Source: Telluria aromaticivorans
Lineage (GTDB): Bacteria > Pseudomonadota > Gammaproteobacteria > Burkholderiales > Burkholderiaceae_D
Assembly: GCF_013003915.1 (NCBI RefSeq)
Contig: NZ_JABAIV010000003.1
Coordinates: 682,001 to 746,000 of the forward strand
Reading direction: 5' to 3'
Length of the DNA: 64,000 nucleotides
Both the position numbers and the translations under genes were made by a program. How positions within the stretch are numbered: position 1 is the first letter of the stretch; every line of letters starts with the position of its first letter. The notes beneath the pieces are model-generated. The model did no database searches. It saw only the letters and a list, made by a program, of their open reading frames with translations, and had not been told where the DNA came from. This document shows, piece after piece, positions 18,361-27,440 of the stretch.

Positions 18361-19143
18361 CTATTGAGTCGGCACCGCCTGGGCGGCCTGCAAGCCATGC
18401 AGGCGCTTCAGGTAGCGCAGGCAGTAAATACCAAAGGCCAGCGGCGCCTTGTCCATGTGGCGCCGGCGCACGTTGAATTCTTCCTGGCGCGCCTTGAGGC
18501 GGTTGCTTGATGACACGCTGCCGGCATGGTCGCGGAACACCGTCAGCGGCTGGTCGATCATGGCCGGTTGCGCGGTGGCGCCCAGGCGCAGCCACAGGTC
18601 GATGTCCATCGCGTACTTGAGCGTTTCGTCGAACACGCCCACCCGCTCGAAGGCCGACTTGCGCACGAAGACGGCCGGATGCGGGATCGAACTGCGCCCG
18701 GAGACGAAAGCACGGTAGGAAAAGGCCGGCATCGCATAGGGCGGCACCATCTTGCCGTCCTTCAGGATCTGGATGTTCCCGTACACCCAGTCCACCGGCT
18801 TGCCCGCCAGGCTAGCCTGCTCGAAGGCGCGCTTGACCGTGGCCAGCACGCCGGGGCCGTTGTAATAGTCGTCCGAATGCAGGTGGGCGATGATGTCGCC
18901 GCTGGCCGCCTCGATGCCCTGGTTCATGGCCCGGCTGATGCCGCCGCCAACGTCGCGCAGCACCCGCTTGTTGCCCGGATAGGCGGCGATCATGTCAAGG
19001 GTCGCGTCGGTCGAGCCGCCATCGACGAAGATATGCTCGAAGTCCTGGCAGGTCTGCGACTGCACCGAGGCCAGGGTGTCGGCCAGCGTGGCGGCGCTGT
19101 TCCAGGTGCAGGTGACGATGGAAAAAGTTGGCTTATTGGGCAT
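18361..19143 (-). CDS. Glycosyltransferase family 2
   Basis: A 260-residue GT-A enzyme starting MPNKPTFSIVTCTWNSAATL. It shows the family-2 pattern: TFSIVTCTWN, HIFVDGGSTDATLDMIA, VGGGISRAMNQGI, the metal-binding HLHSDDYY (a DxD-like pair), and the acceptor-side FDETLKYAMDIDLWLR with the probable catalytic base. It resembles transferases that add a single sugar in capsule or exopolysaccharide assembly. Its ATG lies 11 bp inside the end of the upstream glycosyltransferase gene, so translation is probably coupled. It is the last gene of the epsD-to-transferase transcript; no clear terminator was seen after it. Confidence 0.9.
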   Translation of the reverse strand: MPNKPTFSIVTCTWNSAATLADTLASVQSQTCQDFEHIFVDGGSTDATLDMIAAYPGNKRVLRDVGGGISRAMNQGIEAASGDIIAHLHSDDYYNGPGVLATVKRAFEQASLAGKPVDWVYGNIQILKDGKMVPPYAMPAFSYRAFVSGRSSIPHPAVFVRKSAFERVGVFDETLKYAMDIDLWLRLGATAQPAMIDQPLTVFRDHAGSVSSSNRLKARQEEFNVRRRHMDKAPLAFGIYCLRYLKRLHGLQAAQAVPTQ

Positions 19144-20350
19144 AGAACTCCACGATCTTGGGTAGGGCCTGGAAAACGTCCATCCCGGCGCCCGCGGCCC
19201 CTGGCCGCGGCTGCGCCGTGGCCGGTTGCGCCAGCACCTCGGCCAGCTGCACCACCAGGGCGTCCATCGACGTGGCCAGGCGGAGCTGTCCGGGAGAGGA
19301 CTCATAAACGGACAGCTCGGGATTGCCGCCGCGTGCCAGCGCCAGGCAGGGACGCCCCAGCGCCAGCGCTTCGAGAATGGTGGTGCCGCAGGGTTCTTCC
19401 CAGACCGAGGGCACCACGCACGCATGGCTGGCGGCCGCCAGGGCCACCACTTCGGGATTGGGCTGCCAGCCGAGGAAACGGATTTGTGCGCTCGCATACT
19501 GTGCCTCGAGCCCGGCGCGCAGCGGGCCGTCGCCCACCACCAGCACCTGGGCATGCGGCGGCAGGCGTCCGCGCGCGGCGGCGAGGAATTCGGCGAAGCC
19601 CTTGCCGGTGTCGATGCGCCCGGCCACCAGCACCTGGCCGTCGCGCGGCGCACCGGCAGCATCCGAATACGCAGCGAGCTTGCGGTAGTTGATGAAATTG
19701 TGGATCACCCGCGCGCGCGACAGGTCGGCGCCGGGCACGGTGCGCAGGAACTGCCGGCGCAGGAAATCGGATACGAAGATCGTCTTGTGGCGGGCAAAGG
19801 CACGCGCAGTCTCGCCGCGGTAGCGCGCCACCGCGTGGCCGGACAGCGCGGTGCGCAGCGCGCCCGGCATGGGGTGGGCGCAGCCGGCGCAGGCGCGGCT
19901 GTCGGTCTCGGTGCACACGGCGCCCTCCTTGAAGCGCAGGTGGATCACGCATTCGCTGCCCTGGTCGTGGCGGGTCTGGACGAAATTCAGCGCGGGGTCG
20001 ACGTACAGCCCGATCATCGGCAGGTGGCCGTGGTAGTGGATGACGTCGTAGTCGCGTGCGCGATCGGTAAAAGCGCGCGCCACCTTGGCGGCGAACCAGG
20101 GCCGCTTGGCCGGGTTGAAAAAGCCGAGCTGGGTTTCCTTCCAGCCGACGCGGCGGAAATCGAAACCGGGAATGAAGCGGCCCTGGAAGCTGATCTCGGC
20201 CGCGCTAGCGGCATGGGCGCGGTCCGAGCGTCCCATGATGTCGACCTGGTGCCCGGCCTCCAGCAGGGCGTTCGACAGCGTCACCACATGCTTGGCCAGG
20301 CCGCCGAGCTGCTCGCCAGGTAAATCTTCCGACACCATGAGGATCTTCAT
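19133..20350 (-). CDS. Glycosyltransferase family 4 with cysteine cluster
   Basis: A 405-residue GT-B enzyme with an N-terminal SEDLPGEQLGGLAKHVVTLS loop, VLVAGRIDTGKGFAEFLAAA at the start of the donor domain and the VPSVWEEPCGTTILEALAL motif carrying the EX7E glutamates. An unusual feature is a cluster of four cysteines, C134, C146, C154 and C157, in the N-terminal domain; it could bind a metal, as similar clusters in some family-4 enzymes may. It follows the flippase gene by a single base and overlaps the next transferase by 11 bp. Confidence 0.88.
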   Translation of the reverse strand: MKILMVSEDLPGEQLGGLAKHVVTLSNALLEAGHQVDIMGRSDRAHAASAAEISFQGRFIPGFDFRRVGWKETQLGFFNPAKRPWFAAKVARAFTDRARDYDVIHYHGHLPMIGLYVDPALNFVQTRHDQGSECVIHLRFKEGAVCTETDSRACAGCAHPMPGALRTALSGHAVARYRGETARAFARHKTIFVSDFLRRQFLRTVPGADLSRARVIHNFINYRKLAAYSDAAGAPRDGQVLVAGRIDTGKGFAEFLAAARGRLPPHAQVLVVGDGPLRAGLEAQYASAQIRFLGWQPNPEVVALAAASHACVVPSVWEEPCGTTILEALALGRPCLALARGGNPELSVYESSPGQLRLATSMDALVVQLAEVLAQPATAQPRPGAAGAGMDVFQALPKIVEFYAQ

Positions 20351-20351
20351 G

Positions 20352-21887
20352 TCAGCCTCCCGCCGCCTGGCAGCGCGCCCAGCAGGCCTTCAGGCGCGTC
20401 CAGGCCAGTTGGCGGTCGTCGCGCTCGACCACGAACAGCGCGCCGTGCACGCCCAGCAGCAGCGCGGTGACGCACAGGATGAGCACGAAGTTCCAGGCGC
20501 CGCCGTCGAACAGTCCCTCGGCCGTGGTGGCGGCCACCGCCACCAGCGCCACTCCCAGCAGGCCGGGCGCGTAGCCCTGCCCCAGCAGGCGGGCCAGCGT
20601 GGTCGGCACCGTCCGCCCGTGCACATAGGCAAGGAAGGCGGAGGTGAACAGGACCGAACCGATCAAATGTCCCCAGGCGGCGCCATCGATGCCCCAGCCG
20701 GCCACGCCCGCATACACGATGCCCAGGCCGGCCAGTGCGCGGCTGACCGCGAACAGGCCCGAGATGCGCGGATGGCCCATGCCGTCGTTCACCAGGGATG
20801 GCAGGCTGGTGAGCGAATCCACGAACTGGGCCAGCGCCATCACGGCCAGCACCAGGGCGCCATGGCGGGCAAAGTCTTCGTTCATCCAATAGCGCAGGAT
20901 CTGGTGGGCGAACACCGCCACCAGCACCAGGATCGCGGCATTCAGGAAGGCCACGTAGCGCGTGGCTTTGACATACAGGCGGTCGAGCCTGGCAAGCTCT
21001 CCCGACGCCGCCAGCGCGCTGGCGGCCGGAAACAGCACGCCGGACAGGCGGAAGCTCAGCCCGAGAACCCGGTTGGCCAGGGTCGCCGCCACCGTGAAAT
21101 ACGCCAGGCCGGTGACGCCGACCAGGGCGCCGATGATCAGCTTGTCCGCATGCACATAAGACAGCGTGGCGAAGCGAGACAGGAAGGAATACGCCGAAAA
21201 GCCCAGCAATTCATTGCGGATGCGGGCCTGCGGCCAGCGCCAGCGGAAACCCGGCACCAGGCGCCGGATCGCGCGCCACAGCACCAGGCAATGCAGGCTG
21301 CTGGCCGCCACGCGCAGCAGCACCACTTCGAACAGGCCATGGCCAAGCAGCAGCACGGCGACGGTCGCCAGCGGCACCAGGGTGCCGAACACCATTTCGA
21401 CCCGCGCCGAAATGTCGTAGCGCATCAGCGATTGCGGCACGCTGTTCAGGTAGACCTGGAGCTGGCCGAGCAGGAAGCCAAGCGCGGCCAGTTTCAAGGT
21501 GGCGATTGCCTCCGGCACCAGGGAGGGCGGCACCGCGAACACGCCGCTGATGAACCATTCTGCCCCGAGGAACAGGCCGAGGGCGCCGAGCAGGCCGATG
21601 ACGGCATACACCATCAGGCCGAAGGACATGGTCTCGATGACCTTGCCCTGGTCTTCGCGCGCATTGTGTTCGGCGATGTACTTGACCGAGCCGGCGGTGA
21701 CGTTGATGTCGATCACCGCGAAATAGCCGACGATGGCCGTCACCAGCGAATACACGCCGTAGTTGGCCTCGCCCAGTCCCTTCACCACCAGGGGCACGGT
21801 GGCCAGCATGACCAGGGCGGGAATCGCGGCCCCCAGCAGGTTCGACCAGGCGTTGCGGACCAGGTTGAGGGACAGGTTCGGCTTCAT
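20352..21887 (-). CDS. Wzx-like lipid-linked oligosaccharide flippase
   Basis: A 511-residue polytopic membrane protein of the polysaccharide-transporter (MOP/RfbX) type, with about 12-14 hydrophobic helices. The start MKPNLSLNLVRNAWSNLLGA leads to the first helix, and PLVVKGLGEANYGVYSLVTA is the typical second segment. It should flip the undecaprenyl-diphosphate repeat unit to the periplasm. The ATG overlaps the polymerase stop by 4 bp. The frame is open far upstream (to about 23111), but that part only shadows the polymerase and EpsI genes. Confidence 0.9.
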   Translation of the reverse strand: MKPNLSLNLVRNAWSNLLGAAIPALVMLATVPLVVKGLGEANYGVYSLVTAIVGYFAVIDINVTAGSVKYIAEHNAREDQGKVIETMSFGLMVYAVIGLLGALGLFLGAEWFISGVFAVPPSLVPEAIATLKLAALGFLLGQLQVYLNSVPQSLMRYDISARVEMVFGTLVPLATVAVLLLGHGLFEVVLLRVAASSLHCLVLWRAIRRLVPGFRWRWPQARIRNELLGFSAYSFLSRFATLSYVHADKLIIGALVGVTGLAYFTVAATLANRVLGLSFRLSGVLFPAASALAASGELARLDRLYVKATRYVAFLNAAILVLVAVFAHQILRYWMNEDFARHGALVLAVMALAQFVDSLTSLPSLVNDGMGHPRISGLFAVSRALAGLGIVYAGVAGWGIDGAAWGHLIGSVLFTSAFLAYVHGRTVPTTLARLLGQGYAPGLLGVALVAVAATTAEGLFDGGAWNFVLILCVTALLLGVHGALFVVERDDRQLAWTRLKACWARCQAAGG

Positions 21888-23347
21888 CACGCTGGCACCA
21901 GGTGCGGCCGGGGCACGAAAGGCTTGCGCGCCGGGTGAGCACTTGGGACAGTCTTGCTGACGGCCATTGCCAGGTAGGGCAAGGCCAGGCAGAACGCCAG
22001 CATCTGGGTGGTGCGCACCTGCGGGAAGGGGGTGCCGATCAGGAGGTCGGGAATCATGAAGGCAATACCGGCCACGCCGGCAGTGCCGATCCCGAGCAAT
22101 TCGGGCGGCAATTGCTTCAGGGCGCGGCGGGCAAACAGGACAAAGGCAATGATGGTGCCGGCCAGCAGCGCGGTGCCCACCAGCCCGCTCTTGAGCGCGA
22201 TGTGCAGCACGCCGCTGTGCAGGAACAGGCCGCCGTCCGGGTTGTTCTGCCACGAGATGTACTGGTAGCCGGTGTACCTCCCCCAGGAGCCGATGCCGGT
22301 GATGGGCTGGGCCAAAAAGTCTGCCATGGCGAACTTGAGTTCCATCACCCGCTCGCTCTCGGGCCCGAACCGGCGCGACTGCATGTCGTAGACCAGGCTC
22401 GAGAGGCCGCTGGACGCGCCCTTGGTCTGGGTCATGCGCTGCATCCCGACATAGGCCAGTGCGGCCCCGACCACTGGCAGGCCGGCGGTCATGAGTTTCA
22501 TGCGCCGCTTGACCGGGAAGCGCATCATGATCACCAGGAAGGCCAGCACGAAGCCGATCCAGGCGCTGCGGCGGTAGGACAGCACGATGCACAGCGCGGT
22601 CGACACCAGGGTCATCCACTCGATGCCGCGCCAGAAGGCGGGGCGCTCGGTCTTGTGCGCCTGGAACAGGTGCACCGCGGCGATCGCGAACGCGATGGTG
22701 CACACCAGGCTGTCGTTGATGTCGAAAAAGGTGAGGCGAATCTTGATCGCGTTCATGTTCGCGTACACGTTGTTCGGGTCGCCCCCAAAGGCGGCCCAGC
22801 GCACCAGCCCGAACAGCGCGCGCCCGAGGCCCACCAACAGGATGAAATGGGTCAGTTCCTGGACGTGCTCGCGGGTACGGAAGGACAGCAGGATCAGCGA
22901 AATCAGCGGCGCCATCCAGATGATGTTCGAGAAGCCCTGCGGCGACAGCGCCTCGCGCAGCGTGACGCCGGACACCATGCCCACGCCGGCATGGACCGCC
23001 AGCAGCACGAACCAGGCCACGAACCAGGGCCGCAGGTTGCATTCCGGCGCGGGGTAGCGCTGGAAGGTGGCGGCGACGCGCGCGCAGGCCCAGGCGCCCA
23101 GCACGTACCACAGCACCAGGCCGAAGAGCAGCAGGCCCGATCCACGGCTGTAGATGGCGCTGCTGGAGAACACCGCCAGGCTGCCGTAGCTGGTGGAATT
23201 AAAGCAGAAATAGGCGGCCAGGTAGGGATAGACCAAAAAACGCGGCCACACCAGGCCGATGCCGATTCCCGCGATCGACGCCACCGAGAGCAGGACCACG
23301 AAGGCCCAGGGCAGCGAGTAATAGATATACGGGAGGATCTCGTTCAT
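21887..23347 (-). CDS. Wzy-like polysaccharide polymerase / O-antigen ligase-family membrane protein
   Basis: A 486-residue membrane protein with about 11-12 predicted helices. A large periplasmic loop before the last helices carries the Wzy_C/ligase-type sequence PITGIGSWGRYTGYQYISW, then LFLHSGVLHIALKSGLVG, including the conserved His-Ser. Its position between the exosortase genes and the flippase suggests it polymerises repeat units rather than ligating O-antigen; sequence alone does not decide this. It is 16 bp downstream of epsI and overlaps the flippase by 4 bp. Confidence 0.87.
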   Translation of the reverse strand: MNEILPYIYYSLPWAFVVLLSVASIAGIGIGLVWPRFLVYPYLAAYFCFNSTSYGSLAVFSSSAIYSRGSGLLLFGLVLWYVLGAWACARVAATFQRYPAPECNLRPWFVAWFVLLAVHAGVGMVSGVTLREALSPQGFSNIIWMAPLISLILLSFRTREHVQELTHFILLVGLGRALFGLVRWAAFGGDPNNVYANMNAIKIRLTFFDINDSLVCTIAFAIAAVHLFQAHKTERPAFWRGIEWMTLVSTALCIVLSYRRSAWIGFVLAFLVIMMRFPVKRRMKLMTAGLPVVGAALAYVGMQRMTQTKGASSGLSSLVYDMQSRRFGPESERVMELKFAMADFLAQPITGIGSWGRYTGYQYISWQNNPDGGLFLHSGVLHIALKSGLVGTALLAGTIIAFVLFARRALKQLPPELLGIGTAGVAGIAFMIPDLLIGTPFPQVRTTQMLAFCLALPYLAMAVSKTVPSAHPARKPFVPRPHLVPA

Positions 23348-23363
23348 TGGCGCGCCGACTCCC

Positions 23364-24056
23364 TCAGCCCTGCGCCGGCCCGGCGCCGACCAGGCGGATG
23401 CGGTCGCGCGGCGCCATCACGGCCAGCATCTCGGTCACGAAGCGGTCCTGCACCCCATAGGCCCGGGTTTCGTCCGCCTGGATGGTCGAGACGCGCACCA
23501 GCATGCCGTCCGGGACTTCGCCCGACAGGCCATAGGCCAGCTTGCGCAGCTTCTGCTGCAGGCCGGCCTTGGTGGCATGCTCGCCGATCGTGATCCAGTA
23601 GGTGATCGGTTCGTTGCGTTCGTGCAGGCGCGCGACCAGGCGCTTGACCGGCACCTCGCCGTAGCGGGTCGGCAGCGCGCCGTCGCCCTGCTTGACCATC
23701 TGGAAGCCCTGGGCCACGTAGCAGACTTCGGGCAAGTGCAGCTGCAGCGACTTGCTCTGGTCGCCGCCATAGGCAATCGACAGCATCACGCGCTGTCCCT
23801 GGCGGTTGACATAGGTGCGCGACAGGGTCTGGTCGTAGATCTTTTCCAGCATGCCCTGCTGGTCCGGGTCCGGGGCCAAGGGCACGACCGAGGGGTCGAT
23901 GGTCCACTCGCCGAAGCGGGCCGGGATCATCTGTTCGAGGCTGAAGCGTTCATGGGCCTGGAGCGTGCGCACCTTGGGCGTCAGCGCCACGGTCAGGGCA
24001 GAGGTGCCGGCCATGGCCGCGCCCAGCACCAGGCTGATGGCGAAGCGGCGGTTCAT
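23364..24056 (-). CDS. epsI: EpsI, exosortase B-associated DUF3485-type protein
   Basis: A 230-residue protein with one N-terminal membrane or signal helix (residues 5-25), then the EpsI domain: FGEWTIDP, YDQTLSRTYVNRQGQRVMLS, the HLPEVCYVAQGFQM segment with its conserved cysteine, and ITYWITIGEHATKAG. EpsI proteins occur next to, or fused to, exosortases and are needed for exopolysaccharide production; the biochemical role is not settled. The start overlaps the exosortase stop by 4 bp (ATGA), which supports a joint function with XrtB. Confidence 0.92.
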   Translation of the reverse strand: MNRRFAISLVLGAAMAGTSALTVALTPKVRTLQAHERFSLEQMIPARFGEWTIDPSVVPLAPDPDQQGMLEKIYDQTLSRTYVNRQGQRVMLSIAYGGDQSKSLQLHLPEVCYVAQGFQMVKQGDGALPTRYGEVPVKRLVARLHERNEPITYWITIGEHATKAGLQQKLRKLAYGLSGEVPDGMLVRVSTIQADETRAYGVQDRFVTEMLAVMAPRDRIRLVGAGPAQG

Positions 24057-25018
24057 GTGGCCTCCTTCATGACGGGCCTGCGATTGGTGCTGCCCGGACC
24101 ATCACCGCCGCCGGGCTTACCGTCCTCGCGCCGCTTGATCCACCACTGCAGGCTGGAATCGACCGCCAGGATCAGCACCAGCGCGGTGACGAACAGCACC
24201 ATGCCGGCGAAGCCGTGCAGGAAGCCCTGCCCTGCCGCGTCGCCGAAATAATAGGTGACCAGGGTCAGCGTGATCACGCGGATCACGTTGGCCGCGAACG
24301 AAATCGGGACGATCAGGATGGCCAGGCCGATGTTGCGGAAGGCCGAGGGGTGGCGCATCAGGTTCAGGTAGAACAGCCCGAGCGCTTCCAGTGTGAGCAG
24401 GGTCTGCAGGCCGGCGCAGGCATCGGCCACCAGCAGCTGGTACTGGCCGATCTGCAACACCACGCCCGAGCGCGAGATCGGGTAGCCGAGCCCGAACAGG
24501 ATGGTTTCGGTGGCCCAGGACACCGCCATCTTCATCGGCATGGTGACGGCGGCCACCAGTTCGCCCGGCAGCGGCACCATGAACAGCATGAAGAAGAACG
24601 GGAACCAGAGCACGCGCAGCGTTTTCGAACCGAACTTGAGCAGCACGATGGCGGCCATCACCGCCAGGATCGAGCCGACCTCGAACATGAGGATGTTTTG
24701 CGAGCGGCCCAGCAGGTGGATGACCAGGCCCACGGCCAGCACCGGCCAGCCGGCCCAGCTCGGGCGTGGCGGGTTGGCCGCGGCCATCGCTTCCGGCCAC
24801 TTGCGCCAGATTAGCCAGATGGCCAGGAAAAAGATGATCGGGCCATGCCCCTGTTCCTCGCCGACCCATGCGCCGGTGAACAGCCGGTAGAAGGTGGGAA
24901 TGAACAGCGCTGCCAGGCCGGCGATGACCGGCCACCATTCGGGCAGGGCCGAGCGCAGGCTGGCAACGACGCCAGGGGCCTGCCGCGCCGCCGCATCGCG
25001 AGGGGCCGCGGTGTCCAT
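24053..25018 (-). CDS. xrtB: Exosortase B
   Basis: A 321-residue polytopic membrane transpeptidase-like protein with about eight helices. The three catalytic residues expected of exosortases are visible: Cys201 in VADACAGLQTLL, Arg247 in FAANVIRVITLTLV and His268 in GQGFLHGFAGMVLF. It should cleave PEP-CTERM sorting tails, probably including that of the TLDc-like protein at 3529-4245. Combined with EpsD/E/F/G/I/L neighbours this is the exosortase B class rather than XrtA, whose PrsK/PrsR regulators are not found here. It begins one base after the epsG stop. Confidence 0.94.
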   Translation of the reverse strand: MDTAAPRDAAARQAPGVVASLRSALPEWWPVIAGLAALFIPTFYRLFTGAWVGEEQGHGPIIFFLAIWLIWRKWPEAMAAANPPRPSWAGWPVLAVGLVIHLLGRSQNILMFEVGSILAVMAAIVLLKFGSKTLRVLWFPFFFMLFMVPLPGELVAAVTMPMKMAVSWATETILFGLGYPISRSGVVLQIGQYQLLVADACAGLQTLLTLEALGLFYLNLMRHPSAFRNIGLAILIVPISFAANVIRVITLTLVTYYFGDAAGQGFLHGFAGMVLFVTALVLILAVDSSLQWWIKRREDGKPGGGDGPGSTNRRPVMKEAT

Positions 25019-25019
25019 C

Positions 25020-25892
25020 TCAGAACTCCACCACCACGGAGCCGACTACTTCGGCACCGGATTCGGCCATCTGCTCGGCCATGCGGCTGATGCTGGCGAC
25101 GCGGGTGCGGTGCTTGCAGGCCACCAGCAGCACGCCGCCGGCGCGTCCGGCCACGGCCAGCGCATCGGCCCCGGCCGCGAACGGCGGCAGGTCGTACAGC
25201 ACCACGTCGTAGCGCGATTCCAGCTGGGTATTGAGGTTGCGGAACCCTTCGCGCGCCAGCAGTTCCTGGGGGTTCGGCGGCAGGGTCCCGGCCGGCATCA
25301 GGGACAAATCGACAAAGGCCGGCACCCGCTGGATGACGTCGAGGTCGGCGCGGCCGGCGAGCAGGTCGGACAGGCCCTGGCGCGGCTTGACGCCGAACAT
25401 TTCTTGCTGGCGTGGGCTGCGCAGGTTGGCATCCACCAGCAGGGTTTGCTCGCCGAGCTGCGAGAACACCACGGCCAGGTTGGCCGCGAACAGGCTGGAG
25501 CCGTCTTCGGGCGTGACGCCGGCAATCGCCAGCGCACGGCGCCCACGTGCGAACCAGCGCAGCATCAGCTGGCTGCGGATCGCGCGCAGCGCCTCGACCT
25601 GGGGCGAGAAAGGCTCGTAGGCCGCCACCAGCTTGGGCGACAGGTTGGCCTGCCCTTTCTGCAAATAAGGATAGGCGAACTGGCGCGCCAGCACCTGCTG
25701 GATGTCTTCCTCGCTCACCAGCCCCAGGCGCACCGCGGCTTCGCCGAAGCGGATCCCGAGGTCTTTCTGCATGCGCAGCACGCGCTCGGCGTTTTCGGGA
25801 GTGAGCTTGCCCGAGTCGAGCAGCAGCGCGCCCATGCTCGAATCGGCGGCGGGGTCCAGCGGCAGGGCGGATAGCGCGGAAGAATTCATCAT
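25020..25892 (-). CDS. epsG: EpsG-like chain-length tyrosine-kinase homologue with degenerate ATP site
   Basis: A 290-residue homologue of the EpsG autokinase that normally works with EpsF to set chain length. Residues 20-78 form a helical GspE/MshE-N-like module (LLLDSGKLTPENAERVL). The kinase core is recognisable but altered: the P-loop reads GVTPEDGSS (125-133), with Ser132 where the ATP-binding lysine should be; the A-prime motif reads LLVDANLR, with Asn156 for the second aspartate; and no C-terminal tyrosine cluster exists (it ends VVGSVVVEF). The DLPP Walker-B-like motif remains. Residues are read from clear frame sequence. It may be a non-catalytic regulator of EpsF. Confidence 0.88.
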   Translation of the reverse strand: MMNSSALSALPLDPAADSSMGALLLDSGKLTPENAERVLRMQKDLGIRFGEAAVRLGLVSEEDIQQVLARQFAYPYLQKGQANLSPKLVAAYEPFSPQVEALRAIRSQLMLRWFARGRRALAIAGVTPEDGSSLFAANLAVVFSQLGEQTLLVDANLRSPRQQEMFGVKPRQGLSDLLAGRADLDVIQRVPAFVDLSLMPAGTLPPNPQELLAREGFRNLNTQLESRYDVVLYDLPPFAAGADALAVAGRAGGVLLVACKHRTRVASISRMAEQMAESGAEVVGSVVVEF

Positions 25893-25916
25893 CAGTCCTC
25901 AGGTTCCTTGGGGTCC

Positions 25917-27320
25917 TCAGTTCAGGCGCAGCAGGCGGCGCGGGGCCATCAGGGCGCGGATGCCGCCACGCGGGCGCGTCGGACGCCATTCGATGGTGCC
26001 CAGCACCGGGATCCCCAGCATGTCCTTCATGTCGCTGCTGGAGCGCACCGGACGGTTCAGCAGCTCGAGCAGCAGGGCCAGGCCGACGCCGAGGATGGTG
26101 CCCAGCAAAATCGAGACCAGCGTATTGAGCAGCACGCGCGGGCCGGACGGCTCGGTCGGCGCCACCGCCGGGTTCAGGATCGAGATGTCGGACTGCTCGG
26201 ACTGGGCCTCGATACGGGTCTGCGAGAAGCGCTGGCTGGCCGAATCGAAAGCGCGCTGGGCACTGTCGAGGTCTTTCAGCATCACGCCGAGTTCGTCGCG
26301 GGTGCGGTTCAGCTCGAGCACGCGGGTCTTTTGCGCAGCCAGTTCGGCGCGCAGCTGGGATTCGCGCTGGCGGTAGACCTGGGCATTGGAGCCGACGCTG
26401 CGGGTGACGCTGCCCACGGCGGCGTTCAGTTCCGAGCGCATCTTGCCGACCTCGGCGCTGGCCGACTGGTAGACCGGGTGGTTGCGGCCGTAGCGCGACG
26501 CGGCTTCGGCCAGCTTGGCTTCGCCGCTGGCCAGGCTCACGCGCAGATTCTGGATCAGGGCGTTGTTGGCGACGTCGGCCGAGCCGAGCCCGTTGGCATT
26601 CTGTTCGCGCGAATTGGCTTCCATCGCCTGGGTCTGGGCGGCAACGAGCTGGGCCGACAGGTCGTTCAGGCGCGAGAGTTCGACGTCGACCCGGTTGTTG
26701 TCGAGGCTGACGATGCCCTTCTCCTGCTGGTATTTCGACAGCCGCGCCTGCGCCGCCTCGACGTTGTCTCGCAGCTGCTTGGTCTGTTCGTTGAAATAGG
26801 ACGAGGCTTTCTTGGCCGGCTCGGTCTTGAGCTGGACGCTGATCTTCTGGTATTCGTCGGCAAAGGCATTCGCCACGGCCGCGGCAAAGGCCGGGTCGGC
26901 GCCCTTGAAGCTGATCTCGACCACGCTCGATTCGCGCGACGGCAGGATCTCGAGTTTTTTCAGCAGCAGTTCGGCCAGCCAGTCGCGCACCGAACCCTTG
27001 CCTTCACTCGCTTCGCGCCACTGGGCCTGCACCGCCGGGCTCGAGGCCAGGCGCAGCGAATCGACCACCCGCAGCGCCACGTTCTTGCTGCTGATGATGT
27101 CGATCTGGGTCGCCATATAGCCCGGCATCAGGTTGCCGGGCATGGTCAAGCCGCTTACCGGGTCCACCCCCTTGTAGTTCAGCAATACGGATGCGGTCGC
27201 CTTGTAGGTCTTCTGCTGCACCAGGCTCCAGCCCAGCGCAAGCAGGACCGTCACCAGCAGCGTCGACAGGATGATCTTTTTCCTGGCGAGAAGAATCAGC
27301 AGGAATTGATGAACGTTCAT
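25917..27320 (-). CDS. epsF: EpsF, chain-length determinant (Wzz/GNVR family)
   Basis: A 467-residue inner-membrane polysaccharide co-polymerase. It has an N-terminal helix (residues 7-35, LILLARKKIILSTLLV), a Wzz-like domain, a long periplasmic coiled coil (residues 170-370, with the GNVR-type ASRYGRNHPVYQSASAEV), and a second transmembrane helix near the C-terminus (LVSILLGTILGVGLALLLEL). It should set polymer length and bridge polymerase to the outer-membrane export channel. The usual kinase partner, EpsG, follows after 24 bp. A 240-bp gap with a large inverted repeat separates it from epsE upstream. Confidence 0.93.
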   Translation of the reverse strand: MNVHQFLLILLARKKIILSTLLVTVLLALGWSLVQQKTYKATASVLLNYKGVDPVSGLTMPGNLMPGYMATQIDIISSKNVALRVVDSLRLASSPAVQAQWREASEGKGSVRDWLAELLLKKLEILPSRESSVVEISFKGADPAFAAAVANAFADEYQKISVQLKTEPAKKASSYFNEQTKQLRDNVEAAQARLSKYQQEKGIVSLDNNRVDVELSRLNDLSAQLVAAQTQAMEANSREQNANGLGSADVANNALIQNLRVSLASGEAKLAEAASRYGRNHPVYQSASAEVGKMRSELNAAVGSVTRSVGSNAQVYRQRESQLRAELAAQKTRVLELNRTRDELGVMLKDLDSAQRAFDSASQRFSQTRIEAQSEQSDISILNPAVAPTEPSGPRVLLNTLVSILLGTILGVGLALLLELLNRPVRSSSDMKDMLGIPVLGTIEWRPTRPRGGIRALMAPRRLLRLN

Positions 27321-27440
27321 GGCCTTACCTTTGCATCAGTTGCCTTGACAGCGGGGGTGGACAAAACGGGTACATCTTCAATCGAACAAAAAACTTCGTT
27401 GGAACGATTCAAAAAAACGCTTGCATGTTCGCGGCTCATC

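Noticed and set aside
20352..23111. A single 919-codon frame spanning flippase and upstream region
   Set aside because: Only the part from 21887 reads as a membrane transporter; the upstream part lies on the polymerase gene in another frame and has no protein-like composition.
24053..25018. XrtA-type exosortase
   Set aside because: Its neighbours are EpsD/E/F/G/I/L without PrsK, PrsR or PrsT, and the separate EpsI gene fits the XrtB class.
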